This document shows positions 26,102-34,205 of a stretch of DNA of 64,000 bases, piece by piece. A program made the position numbers and the translations under genes. The notes below the pieces were generated by a model. The model was not told the DNA's origin. It saw nothing but the letters and a program-made list of their open reading frames with translations, and did not search any database. Numbering within the stretch: the stretch's first letter is position 1; each line of letters starts with the position of its first letter. Origin of the DNA: Synechococcales cyanobacterium S06 (GTDB taxonomy: Bacteria; Cyanobacteriota; Cyanobacteriia; Cyanobacteriales; JAABRE01); assembly GCA_011391125.1 (NCBI GenBank), contig JAABRE010000003.1:1-64000 (forward strand). Direction: 5' to 3'.

Positions 26102-27943
26102 TCATATTTCGTCAATCACTAAAATCAATCCCAGTAGGGTTTCTTGACTGTCTAAAAGGGGATTAATACTGATAGAGCAATGAATTGATTTACCGCGACG
26201 ATTAATGGCATCTAAAATTAACTCATTATTGTTAATATTCTTTTCAAAACAGTTTCGGATTGCCTCCCTCAATTGGTCAAATGGCAAACCAATATCTAAA
26301 CTAAAAAGTGATCTTCCTTGTACTTCATCTAATTTTAAACCCCAAAGATTTTCTGATTCATGATTCCAACTTATGATATTTAACTGCTGATTGATCACAA
26401 TAACTCCGGATTTTAAACAGGCTAAAATTGAGTTTAAAAAAGCGTTAGATTGATTAAGTTCACCGGTTATTTGGCGCAATTCTTCATTAATAGTTTGTAA
26501 TTCTTCATTAGTGGATTGTAATTCCTCATTCATGGTCTCCAATTCTTCGTTAGTAGATTGTAATTCCTCATTAGTAGTTTCCAATTCTTCGTTAGTAGAT
26601 TGCAATTCTTCGTTGGTAGTTTCTAGCTCCTCATTACTGGATTGCATTTCCTCATTGACGGTTTCTAATTCCTGATTTGCCCTTTGTAATTTCTCTTGTA
26701 ATTCATGGTAAAGAGTCACGTCAATAATTATGATACTTACCCCTTGCCACTTCTGTTCACTATCCGGTAATAGGTTAATTTGTATTTCTAAATATTGGGT
26801 TGCACCGTTAGAATTATGGTAAGGAATGTCCGTTAATTTTAGATTATTTCTCGTGTTATAAACCTGTTCTATTTGTGACCGTAATTCCACCGGACGATAG
26901 GATATTTGTAAATCCTGTAATGGACGACCCAAATCAGTTAAATTTAGCCCAAACATGGACCTTGCTACCGCATTTGCTAGGACTAAATTATTGTTAGAAT
27001 CTATTATTAAACTAGCAAAAGAATTTACCTCAAAAGATAATTCTCGTAGTTTTAAAAGGAGATTTAAACGAGTATTTTCTGATTCACCATTACCCTGATT
27101 TAAGGAAAGGAATTGACGAGATTCAATGTTTCGGCTAACTCGGTTAAAAATCCGGTGTTGAAGATGCACTGGGGTAAAAAGATTACTGTGGGTAAGGAGC
27201 ATTTCGGCCTTACCTAAAAAGAGAAAACCGAAGTTTTGCAGGGCAAAATGAAAGCGATTGAGGATTTTTCCTTGGGTTTCGGCGTTAAAATACATCAGGG
27301 TGTTGCGGCAAACAAGCAAATCCAAGCGAGAAATTGGTGCATCCTGCACTAAGTCATGACGACCAAAAATTACTGCTCGTCGAATATCGGAACGAAAAAT
27401 GTATTTTTCACCGATTTTTTCAAAATACTTGACCTGTAAAGGTTCTGGGATTAATTCTAGGCATTTAGCACCATAAGAAGCTTGTCGAGCCTCCTTGAGA
27501 GCTTCTTCATCTACATCGGTGGCATAAATTTTCACTCGTTGCCGAAACTCCTCTATTCCCAAAAGTTCCGCCCAAATAATAGCTAGGGTATAGGCTTCCT
27601 CCCCAGAAGCACAACCCGCACTCCAAATTCTAATGGGGTCAGTATCACGTTTTTTACTGATTATTTCTGGTAAAATCTGAGCTTGCAAATAATGCCAAGC
27701 AGCTTGATCTCGAAAGAAACTGGTAACATTAATCAAAATAGTGTTAAAAAGGGGTAAAAATTCCTCGGGGTGAACTTGAATATAATCTAAATAATCGGTA
27801 AAATTAGCAATCTCTCGGATTTGCATTTGTTTATGTAACCGACGTTTCAGACTGGATCTTTTATAACCCGTAAAGTCAAAACCACGAGATTGGCGAAAAT
27901 ACTCAAGTAAATTTTCAAAGGCTTCATTTTCAAGGTTAGTCAT
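26102..27943 (-). CDS. CheR-type methyltransferase with coiled coil and PAS domains
   Basis: 613 residues. Residues ~10-270 are a CheR methyltransferase: SFFRDQAAWHYL, SAM motif IWSAGCASGEEAYT, CRNTLMYF. A PAS-like domain follows (~315-420), then a long coiled coil built on 14-residue repeats of NEELETTNEELQST type (~425-495), then a second PAS (~500-613). It overlaps the CheB gene by 8 bp. CheR proteins methylate receptor glutamates, but no receptor gene is in the window; CheB-CheR-PAS proteins often serve stress signalling rather than chemotaxis. Confidence 0.87.
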   Translation of the reverse strand: MTNLENEAFENLLEYFRQSRGFDFTGYKRSSLKRRLHKQMQIREIANFTDYLDYIQVHPEEFLPLFNTILINVTSFFRDQAAWHYLQAQILPEIISKKRDTDPIRIWSAGCASGEEAYTLAIIWAELLGIEEFRQRVKIYATDVDEEALKEARQASYGAKCLELIPEPLQVKYFEKIGEKYIFRSDIRRAVIFGRHDLVQDAPISRLDLLVCRNTLMYFNAETQGKILNRFHFALQNFGFLFLGKAEMLLTHSNLFTPVHLQHRIFNRVSRNIESRQFLSLNQGNGESENTRLNLLLKLRELSFEVNSFASLIIDSNNNLVLANAVARSMFGLNLTDLGRPLQDLQISYRPVELRSQIEQVYNTRNNLKLTDIPYHNSNGATQYLEIQINLLPDSEQKWQGVSIIIIDVTLYHELQEKLQRANQELETVNEEMQSSNEELETTNEELQSTNEELETTNEELQSTNEELETMNEELQSTNEELQTINEELRQITGELNQSNAFLNSILACLKSGVIVINQQLNIISWNHESENLWGLKLDEVQGRSLFSLDIGLPFDQLREAIRNCFEKNINNNELILDAINRRGKSIHCSISINPLLDSQETLLGLILVIDEI

Positions 27944-28541
27944 CTTCTTTCTCCTTGCTAATTAAAGAAATTAAACAGTCGGGAATGTCCTCCAGGGGCA
28001 AGATGTAATCGACTACACCCGTTTTAATTGCTGAATTAGGCATTCCAAAATATTCTGAACTTTCTTTATTTTGTGCAATGACTATTCCCCCCATCTTTTT
28101 GATGGTTTGAACTCCCTTGCGGCCATCTGTGCCAGTTCCAGTCAACACAACGGCGATCGCCTTATTTTTGTAAGTTTCAGCAACTGAATTAAACAACAAA
28201 TCCGCCGAAGGGCGAAGAAAATGAACTAATTCCGACTGGGTTAAATCAAGGGTGTGATCTGGTTTTACCAACAAATGATAATTCGGAGGAGCAGTATAAA
28301 TTGTCCCTGGATCGAGAGTGTCTCCTTGTTCCGCTTGCTTGACCTTTAAATCCGTGCGACGACTGAGAATTTCAGCAAGCTGAGACTTAAATTTGGGAGC
28401 GAGATGTTGTACCACTAATATGGTAGCGGGAAAATCCGCCGGTAAACTCGCAAAAACTTGACTAAGAGCATTTAAGCCACCTGCGGAGGCTGCGATGGCG
28501 ACAATTTCAAAATTGTGATGAATGGAATGATTTTGGGTCAT
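27936..28541 (-). CDS. CheB-type protein-glutamate methylesterase domain protein
   Basis: About 201 residues from the ATG at 28541; a 19-codon upstream extension (to 28598) is hydrophobic and unlike CheB, so the internal start is preferred. The catalytic CheB domain has AIAASAGGLNAL (active Ser), VVQHLAP (His) and LTGTGTDGRKG (Asp). There is no receiver domain. It overlaps the CheR gene by 8 bp; in many cyanobacteria the two are one polypeptide, so this is a split version. Confidence 0.85.
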   Translation of the reverse strand: MTQNHSIHHNFEIVAIAASAGGLNALSQVFASLPADFPATILVVQHLAPKFKSQLAEILSRRTDLKVKQAEQGDTLDPGTIYTAPPNYHLLVKPDHTLDLTQSELVHFLRPSADLLFNSVAETYKNKAIAVVLTGTGTDGRKGVQTIKKMGGIVIAQNKESSEYFGMPNSAIKTGVVDYILPLEDIPDCLISLISKEKEDD

Positions 28542-28626
28542 TAAAATTAAATTTAAAATATAACTTAAATAAACAGTTGGCAAAAAAAAACAGTACAAGG
28601 TTTCTCCTTTCAGTTACCAGTTAACA

Positions 28627-28654
28627 GTAGGGGTTAACGGCCGTTAAGCCCTAC
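28627..28654. repeat. 28-bp palindrome, copy 2
   Basis: Same element as 22479-22506, with CGTTAAGCCCTAC in the right arm (one substitution). Confidence 0.8.
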
Positions 28655-28698
28655 TTTTAACTGAAATGACCACCTTAACCTTGTTTAAATATAATTAA

Positions 28699-28824
28699 TA
28701 GACCTCTTGCGAAACTCAAAATGATTTGATTGTAATACTGAGCGAAACGTAAGTGTAGCGAAGTATCTGGGAGATTCTTCGCGTTGCTCAGAATGACAGT
28801 TTTCGTGGTTTCGCAAGAGGTCTA
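28699..28824. mobile_element. ~126-bp MITE-like element (AGACCTCTTGCGAAA ends), copy 2
   Basis: Identical TAGACCTCTTGCGAAA / TTTCGCAAGAGGTCTA ends to the copy at 22345-22471, with a diverged interior. This marks a mobile family rather than chance pairing. Confidence 0.8.
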
Positions 28825-28899
28825 ATATAGCGTTCGCACCGCAACCAATTAAGCATGGAATTTAAGGATACTACCATGAATGATAATCGGAATTTTATT

Positions 28900-29005
28900 T
28901 ATAGCACTTGCCAAATTTATGAGGACTCTTTTCCCCCCTCTCCCTTTGGGATGAGGGGGGTAGGGGGGTGAGGGGTTGTATCTCATTTAATCGGAAAATG
29001 CTATA
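28900..29005. mobile_element. ~105-bp MITE-like repeat, subtype A, reversed (copy 2)
   Basis: Reads TATAGCACTTGCCAAATTTA at the left and GGAAAATGCTATA at the right, with the G-rich strand GGGATGAGGGGGGTAGGGG on top. It is the reverse complement of the copies at 1500 and 41408. Confidence 0.8.
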
Positions 29006-29032
29006 ATATTGCAACACTTCTTAAATAAGTTT

Positions 29033-29074
29033 GTTGTTGCGTCTGTCCGGCTGATAGCGCTAAAGCGCAACAAC
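29033..29074. repeat. REP palindrome (GCGCTAAAGCGC family), degenerate
   Basis: GTTGTTGCG...AGCGCTAAAGCGCAACAAC: the right arm is intact, the left arm altered, relative to 17259-17302. It lies just after the pilD stop. Confidence 0.65.
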
Positions 29075-29084
29075 GAGCCCCATA

Positions 29085-29876
29085 TTAAAAAAATAAATTG
29101 AGATAAGTTGAGATGATTTTGTCGCCCCAAAATACACTGAAAACCCCTCCTAGTGCTAAATATGGTCCAAAAGGTACAGGTTGACGACGAGAAATGATTT
29201 TTAGGGCGATCGCCCCTCCACCGATTAATGCACCAACCAAACAAGCTAAAAAAGCCGTTAATAATACATATTGCCAACCTAACCAAACTCCCATCATGGC
29301 TAATAATTTACCATCGGCTCCTCCCATGGCGGGTTGACCAATAATAATAGTACCGAGAAAATTAATCGTATCTAACAACCAAATTCCCAACACCATGCCG
29401 AAAATACCAAACATTAATTGGAGGATCAGATTATGATTTTGCCAGCCAATTATACCCTGAAAAATTAAGCCTAAAACTAAACCAGATTGGGTTAATTGAT
29501 TCGGTAAAGTCATTGTATCTAAATCGATTAAAGATAAGGCCAAAAGCCAACTAATTAAAATGCAATAACCTAGGGTAATTAAAGTTAAATGATAATGTAA
29601 AAAAACGAGGACAAATAACCATCCGGTGACAAATTCAATCAGAGGATAACGATGGGAAATCTCAGTTTTACACCAACGACAACGGCCCTTTAACCATAAC
29701 CAACCTAAAATGGGGACATTTTCCGTTGCTCCTAATTGATGTAAACATTGGGGACATCTTGACGGGGGATAAATTAGGGAAATTTTCGCTGGTAAGCGAT
29801 ATATTACCACATTTAAAAAGCTGCCAATACAAGCTCCGAAAACAAAGATAAATATGCTAATAATTAAGGTGTTCAT
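29085..29876 (-). CDS. pilD: type IV prepilin peptidase/N-methyltransferase PilD
   Basis: 263 residues. The N-terminal A24 leader domain carries GACIGSFLNVVIYRLP and two zinc-type CxxC pairs (CPQC and CRWC). The membrane peptidase part has aspartates in LIDLDTMTLPNQ and GGADGK, the aspartyl-protease pair of prepilin peptidases. About eight membrane spans. It cleaves and methylates type IV prepilins at the inner membrane. No other pilus gene is nearby. Confidence 0.93.
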   Translation of the reverse strand: MNTLIISIFIFVFGACIGSFLNVVIYRLPAKISLIYPPSRCPQCLHQLGATENVPILGWLWLKGRCRWCKTEISHRYPLIEFVTGWLFVLVFLHYHLTLITLGYCILISWLLALSLIDLDTMTLPNQLTQSGLVLGLIFQGIIGWQNHNLILQLMFGIFGMVLGIWLLDTINFLGTIIIGQPAMGGADGKLLAMMGVWLGWQYVLLTAFLACLVGALIGGGAIALKIISRRQPVPFGPYLALGGVFSVFWGDKIISTYLNLFF

Positions 29877-29914
29877 TGTTAGTAAATTTTCATTAAATTA
29901 TCTTCAAAAACTAA

Positions 29915-30155
29915 TTAGAAATCTAACCATTGTTTAATACTTTTTTCTAAGCTATATAGCACTTTTCGATTAAATGTTATATACCCTCACCCCCCAACCC
30001 CCCTCATCCCAAAGGGAGAGGGGGGAAAGAGAGACAAAATATCAACTAAAAATGCTATAATCAGAATTAATAAGAATTGCTGGACGTAATTTTAGATTAG
30101 ATAAATCTGAGAAGGGATAACGAACTAAAATTACTTCATTTTTAGAGTAATTCAT
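29915..30155 (-). pseudogene. MazF/PemK-type toxin gene with its middle replaced by a MITE
   Basis: On the minus strand an ATG at 30155 overlaps the antitoxin's end by 14 bp. It reads MNYSKNEVILVRYPFSDLSN, then LKLRPAILINSD, the typical start of a PemK/MazF toxin, before running into the repeat and stopping at 30042 after 37 residues. On the far side of the repeat, 29955-29915 reads SLEKSIKQWLDF and a stop, matching the family's C-terminal helix. About 60-70 residues in between are missing, with 105 bp of MITE in their place. The toxin is therefore dead, although its N-terminus is still coupled to the antitoxin. Confidence 0.75.
29955..30059. mobile_element. ~105-bp MITE-like repeat, subtype B (copy 3), inside the toxin gene
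   Basis: Ends TATAGCACTTTTCGATTAAATG and ...ATCAACTAAAAATGCTATA (subtype B). The C-rich core is intact. Confidence 0.85.
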
Positions 30156-30357
30156 TATAAATATTCTCCTCAGAATCATCCCAAATTTCTGCTAAGGAAT
30201 GTTCACTAATTTTTAACCAAAAAAGTTTCTCATTTTCAGCATTAATATTACTAATTCCTTCCTCTTTGGCAATTTCTGTAACTAAATATTGCAAAAGTTT
30301 AATTTTCTCAATTTTGTCTAATTCTTTAATTTTAGGGATAAAATCTTGACTAATCAT
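30142..30357 (-). CDS. small antitoxin, partner of the broken MazF/PemK-like toxin
   Basis: 71 residues, acidic and helical, with no strong DNA-binding motif. The second half (NEKLFWLKISEHSLAEIWDD) resembles short cyanobacterial antitoxins encoded before PemK/MazF-like toxins. The toxin start codon overlaps its last codons, confirming the pairing. With the toxin interrupted it is now an orphan. The assignment depends mainly on that neighbour. Confidence 0.65.
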   Translation of the reverse strand: MISQDFIPKIKELDKIEKIKLLQYLVTEIAKEEGISNINAENEKLFWLKISEHSLAEIWDDSEENIYNELL

Positions 30358-30447
30358 TGTTATTATTAAACTCCTTAATAAATTATCAGATCTAGTTTAA
30401 ATATTAAACCATATTGCTATAATATCTTTAAATTTAGACTAAAAATT

Positions 30448-31839
30448 ATGTATTTTGAGAGTTGGTGTAAGTTACAGTCAGAAGAATTATTACCCGGTGG
30501 TCCAGAGGGCGATCGCTTTGATGTGCGCGAGGCGTGGTATCCTGTCCATTATGAGGAAGATTTAGATTCCTCGAAATTAACCAGTTTTACCCTGTTAGAC
30601 CAAGATTTAGTCATTTGGTGGGATAAAACGACCCAATCTTGGTCCGGGGTTGTTGACCAATGTCCCCACCGTTTGGCTCGCCTTTCCGAAGGTAGAATTA
30701 ACGAAGATGGGTTGTTAGAATGTCCTTATCACGGTTGGAGTTTTTCCGGTGACGGAAAATGCGCAAGTATTCCCCAACAAAACCCCGAAACTAAAGCGGA
30801 AACTTCAATTAGAGCCTGTGTTCAATCTTTGCCTGCTGTAATTCGTCAAGGTTTATTGTTTGTTTACCCCGGAAACCCAGACAATGCGGCCAAAACCAAG
30901 CTCCCTTTGATTGAACCTTTGGAAGAAAATCCCTCAGAATGGCTATGTTTAAACCTATTTCGGGATATTCCCTACGATGCTTTTACTTTACTCGAAAACG
31001 TGTTGGATGTGTCGCACATTCCCTACACTCACCATAACACCGTCGGTAATCGTAAAAATGTTGCTCCCGTTGAATTAGAAATCGTGACGGCGAATAAATA
31101 CGGTTTTCAAGGTGTGTGGGAAGAAGGTCCGCGAAAAGGAACTCTGGGTAAACAGGATACTACTTTTATCGCGCCAAATTTAATGTTTCATGACCTAACT
31201 TCTAAGCAATTTGGTAGGACTTTAACGGTTGTTTATGCTACTCCCATTAGTAAGGGAAAATGTCGTTTATTTGCGCGTTTTCCCTTTAAATTTGCCTCGA
31301 AAATCCCCGCATTTTTTATTAAGTTAACTCCCCGTTGGTATTCCCATATTAACCAAAATTTAATCCTCGAAGATGACCAAATTTTTCTCCATTATCAAGA
31401 AAGATATTTAGAAAAATTAGGAGGAAGTGCTAATATTAATAAGGCTTTTTATCTACCAACTAAAGCAGATTTATTCGTTTTCGAGTTACATAATTGGCTT
31501 AATACTTATCACGTTAACCCATTTCCTAATCTTAGTTTACCTCCCACACAATCCCGAGAATTACTGTTAGAAAGGTATCACTCCCACACGAAAAATTGTG
31601 CTAGTTGTAGCGCAGCTTTTACTAATATTAAAAAGCTCAAATTTGCGGTTACTATTCTGTTAGTAATTCTCTTATCTATTACACCATTTTTGTCAATTTG
31701 TCAAGAGCAATTTAGATTAATGTTAACAATTTCTGACAGTATTTTAATCTTAATTTCAGGAGTAACTTTACTGACTTTAAATAACTTAGAAAGGAAGTTA
31801 TCTGAGGGGCAAAATATTCCTCCCCGTAATTTAAAATAA
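30448..31839 (+). CDS. Rieske oxygenase of the PaO/TIC55/Lls1-like family
   Basis: 463 residues. The Rieske [2Fe-2S] motif is CPHRLARLSEGRI (residues ~72-84) and CPYHGWSF (~92-99). The mononuclear iron site lies in LLENVLDVSHIPYTHH. The C-terminus has the CASC pair (CxxC) seen in PaO, TIC55 and CAO proteins, then two hydrophobic segments for membrane anchoring. Plant PaO opens the pheophorbide ring; cyanobacterial homologues (Lls1-like) have uncertain substrates. It is monocistronic, with a terminator hairpin after the stop. Confidence 0.85.
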   Translation: MYFESWCKLQSEELLPGGPEGDRFDVREAWYPVHYEEDLDSSKLTSFTLLDQDLVIWWDKTTQSWSGVVDQCPHRLARLSEGRINEDGLLECPYHGWSFSGDGKCASIPQQNPETKAETSIRACVQSLPAVIRQGLLFVYPGNPDNAAKTKLPLIEPLEENPSEWLCLNLFRDIPYDAFTLLENVLDVSHIPYTHHNTVGNRKNVAPVELEIVTANKYGFQGVWEEGPRKGTLGKQDTTFIAPNLMFHDLTSKQFGRTLTVVYATPISKGKCRLFARFPFKFASKIPAFFIKLTPRWYSHINQNLILEDDQIFLHYQERYLEKLGGSANINKAFYLPTKADLFVFELHNWLNTYHVNPFPNLSLPPTQSRELLLERYHSHTKNCASCSAAFTNIKKLKFAVTILLVILLSITPFLSICQEQFRLMLTISDSILILISGVTLLTLNNLERKLSEGQNIPPRNLK

Positions 31840-31873
31840 GAGAAATCCGATTTTTTGAAAAAATCGCATTTCT
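31840..31873 (+). terminator. hairpin after the Rieske oxygenase gene
   Basis: Arms GAGAAATCCGATTTTTT and AAAAATCGCATTTCTC (one mismatch), directly after the TAA. Same AAATCCGATTT motif as at 20010. Confidence 0.7.
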
Positions 31874-31878
31874 CAATG

Positions 31879-31986
31879 GTATAGCATTTTCAGATAAAAT
31901 AAGATACATATCCCTCACCCCCCTACCCCCCTCATCCCAAAGGGAGAGGGGGAAAAAGAGGCAAAATATCAACTTAAAATGCTATA
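31879..31986. mobile_element. ~105-bp MITE-like repeat, subtype B (copy 4)
   Basis: Starts TATAGCATTTTCAGATAAAA and ends ATCAACTTAAAATGCTATA, with the same C-rich core. It lies between the Rieske terminator and the HicB-like start. Confidence 0.85.
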
Positions 31987-32008
31987 ACATTACTTGAAAA
32001 CAAAAATT

Positions 32009-32269
32009 ATGAGCCAATTTTTTAACGTGATTATTGAAAAAGATGCCGATGGCTATTTGGTGGCTTCTGTGCCAAGTTTACCAGGATGTCATACTCAAGC
32101 TAAAACTTTTGATGAATTAATGAACCGTATTCAAGAAGCAATTGAATTGTGTTTAGAAATGGAAAATGAAACCGTTATTTCTGTATCTTCTGGGGAAATT
32201 ATTGGTAGAGGTTTATTCTCTCAAATTTTGCGAGATTGTGAGTTAAGTGTTATAGCATTTTCTGATTAA
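32009..32269 (+). pseudogene. HicB-HicA fusion remnant, ended by a MITE
   Basis: About 86 residues from the ATG at 32009 (a TTG at 31994 is less likely). Residues 1-53 match HicB antitoxins: NVIIEKDADGYLVASVPSLP, then GCHTQAKTFDELMNRIQEAI. Residues ~56-80 (VSSGEIIGRGLFSQILRDCE) instead resemble the C-terminal half of HicA toxins (...HSGEIIGxGLLRxILRDAELSxEEF). This suggests a deletion joined hicB to the end of hicA in frame. The last five codons and the stop come from the MITE that starts at 32251. It may be an odd HicB variant instead. Confidence 0.55.
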
Positions 32270-32355
32270 ATGTTATCTACCCCTCACCCCCCTACCCCCC
32301 TCATCCCAAAGGGAGAGGGGGAAAGAGAGGTAAAATGTCAACTAAAAATGCTATA
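32251..32355. mobile_element. ~105-bp MITE-like repeat, subtype B (copy 5), ending the HicB-like gene
   Basis: TATAGCATTTTCTGATTAAATG at the left and ATCAACTAAAAATGCTATA at the right. The left end reads ..ATA GCA TTT TCT GAT TAA in the HicB frame, supplying the stop. Confidence 0.85.
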
Positions 32356-32388
32356 ATCAGTTTTTAAAATTATTATAAAGGAACAATA

Positions 32389-32883
32389 ATGAAGTTAATT
32401 AAGCCGATTATTTTAGTCTTTTTTCTCTGTTTAAGTCTCATTTTCTGGGGTAATAATATTACTTTAGCACAAGAAAATAAGGCTAATTATACCCTCAGTA
32501 ATTTATATGATCAAAACTTTGATGATCAAATTTTATACAGAGCTTCTTTTGCGGGAGCTTCGGTGAGAGATTCTTCTTTTCGTAATGCTAATTTAACGAA
32601 AAGTATTCTCACCAAATCTGGTTTTTTTCAAGTCGATTTAACTGGTGCAAATCTGGAAGCAAGTTTAGCAGATCGGGTAGTTTTTGAAAAATGTAATTTG
32701 ACCAATGCGATTTTAACTGATGCTATTTTGACCAGTAGCACTTTTTTTGATTCGACGATTACAGGTGCTGATTTTTCCGACGCTTTGGTCGATCGCTATC
32801 AAGTTGCTTTACTTTGCAAGCGCGCTGACGGTGTTAACCCTGTGACTGGAATTTCCACTAGAGAGAGTCTCGGTTGTCGTTGA
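32389..32883 (+). CDS. exported pentapeptide-repeat protein (thylakoid-lumen type)
   Basis: 164 residues. A signal peptide spans residues 1-27 ([20 protein letters not shown]). Residues ~45-130 are pentapeptide repeats of A(N/D)Lxx type ([24 protein letters not shown]), forming a right-handed quadrilateral helix. The conserved tail [14 protein letters not shown]...LGCR has two cysteines that could form a disulfide, as in lumenal pentapeptide proteins (TL15/TL17/TL20.3-like). Function unknown. A purine-rich AAAGGA lies before the ATG. Confidence 0.82.
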   Translation: MKLIKPIILVFFLCLSLIFWGNNITLAQENKANYTLSNLYDQNFDDQILYRASFAGASVRDSSFRNANLTKSILTKSGFFQVDLTGANLEASLADRVVFEKCNLTNAILTDAILTSSTFFDSTITGADFSDALVDRYQVALLCKRADGVNPVTGISTRESLGCR

Positions 32884-32948
32884 CAGTTGATAAGGGGTTC
32901 ACGAAACCGAAAGATGTGGTTTCGCTCAAGTTGAACTTTGTATTTACC

Positions 32949-33836
32949 TTAATTTTTGGTCAGTAACTGATTTGGTGATTCAATCCAAGCGCCAAGTTTA
33001 GGGGAAAAAGAGTGATGTTTCACAAAATCGATCGCCTTAGTTAGACGAATGCCACTTTCTGAAATATAGGCCACTTCGGCTTCCGAGACAATGGGATTTG
33101 GTTCGGGAGCACGGACGATTTTATCAGCAATTCTCAATTGGGTAAAATCCATTTTTAAAGCCATAATTCGCGCTTGTTGATTGCCCAAAGCGCCTGCGTG
33201 GGCCATTCCTCGTAAACGTCCCCAGACTAGAAGATCACCTGCGGCAATTATTGAACCCCCCGGATTTAAATCGCCGAATACAACCACCGTACCTTGATGG
33301 CGAATTTCAACCCCCGATCGAACGGGGTTTTTCAGGTAAAGGGGAGGTAACAAATTAGACTCGTTTTTGTCAGTTTGGGGGAGAATCGGTTGATTAAGGG
33401 TATCTTGCAACACAGAATAACCGGCTGTAGCAGCAACAACGGCAGTTTGACGGCGATTTGAGCTAATTTCTGTTAAAATTAGGTCAAATTCGGTCAAAGT
33501 TTCGGCGATCGCTTGTAATTGACGTGCATCTAAAAGCCTTTCTCCCGCAATTAACTTAACATTTGTACCTGTGATCCAAGTTTTTTCACTAGCATTTAAA
33601 CGGAACTTTAAATCTTGCAAAATATCGGACCATTCCGTAATGGGAAATTCGTCTCCTTCGGGCAAAATTAAGAGTATTTTATCTCCTTCTTTTTGCCAAT
33701 GAATCTGACAAGATTCGGGAATAATTTTCCGGGGTTCGAGTGCAGATTCTTCGCCCTCAGTAAGATCATTTTCTGATATTTGATCATTTGGTAGGGTGGC
33801 ATTTTCGCCACTCTCAATTGTATTATTTTCTGACAT
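32949..33836 (-). CDS. minC: septum site-determining protein MinC
   Basis: 295 residues. The C-terminal beta-helical domain is clear (RSGVEIRHQGTVVVFGDLNP; GDLLVWGRLRGMAHAGA; ALKMDFTQLRIAD). The N-terminal FtsZ-inhibiting domain lies at ~45-125, preceded by an acidic ~40-residue extension common in cyanobacteria. MinC with MinD blocks FtsZ polymerisation away from mid-cell. minD and minE do not follow it here, although the three are often adjacent in cyanobacteria. Confidence 0.9.
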   Translation of the reverse strand: MSENNTIESGENATLPNDQISENDLTEGEESALEPRKIIPESCQIHWQKEGDKILLILPEGDEFPITEWSDILQDLKFRLNASEKTWITGTNVKLIAGERLLDARQLQAIAETLTEFDLILTEISSNRRQTAVVAATAGYSVLQDTLNQPILPQTDKNESNLLPPLYLKNPVRSGVEIRHQGTVVVFGDLNPGGSIIAAGDLLVWGRLRGMAHAGALGNQQARIMALKMDFTQLRIADKIVRAPEPNPIVSEAEVAYISESGIRLTKAIDFVKHHSFSPKLGAWIESPNQLLTKN

Positions 33837-33949
33837 TTTAAATTAGGAATTAGGAATAACTTTAGTTGCTAAATAATGTTTGCTCCCCCTAAATCCTCCT
33901 AAAAAAGGGGAACTTTTCACTAAAATTTTAAAGATGTTCCCCCCTTAAC

Positions 33950-34146
33950 AAGCAGGGAAACTGTTTCAAAGTAAAATTTGCTATTTTTGAACTCCTTGCC
34001 TAATATGAGTTTAAATACCTTTTTCCTAATACTTAAAAAACAGGTTTTAAATATTAGGAAATATGCTCCCCTCTCCCTTTGGGATGAGGGGTTGGGGGTG
34101 AGGGTCTTCAAATTTTGCTCTCGACTTTGAAACGGTTTCCCTGCTT
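33950..34146. mobile_element. 197-bp element with 23-bp terminal inverted repeats, abutting a partial MITE
   Basis: Left end AAGCAGGGAAACTGTTTC and right end GAAACGGTTTCCCTGCTT are complementary with one mismatch over 23 bp (33950-33972 and 34124-34146). The interior carries a further C/G-rich core (CTCCCTTTGGGATGAGGGG). To its right, 34147-34204 is the G-rich half of the ~105-bp MITE ending GAAAATGCTAT; the other MITE half is absent on the left. The whole 33837-34205 gap is repeats, with no gene. Confidence 0.65.
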
Positions 34147-34205
34147 GGGATGAGGGGGGTTGGGGGGGGTGAGGGGTAGATAACATTTAATCAGAAAATG
34201 CTATC

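Noticed and set aside
33920-34186. 88-residue minus-strand ORF
   Set aside because: Lies wholly in the 197-bp element and MITE half; peptide is translated repeat.
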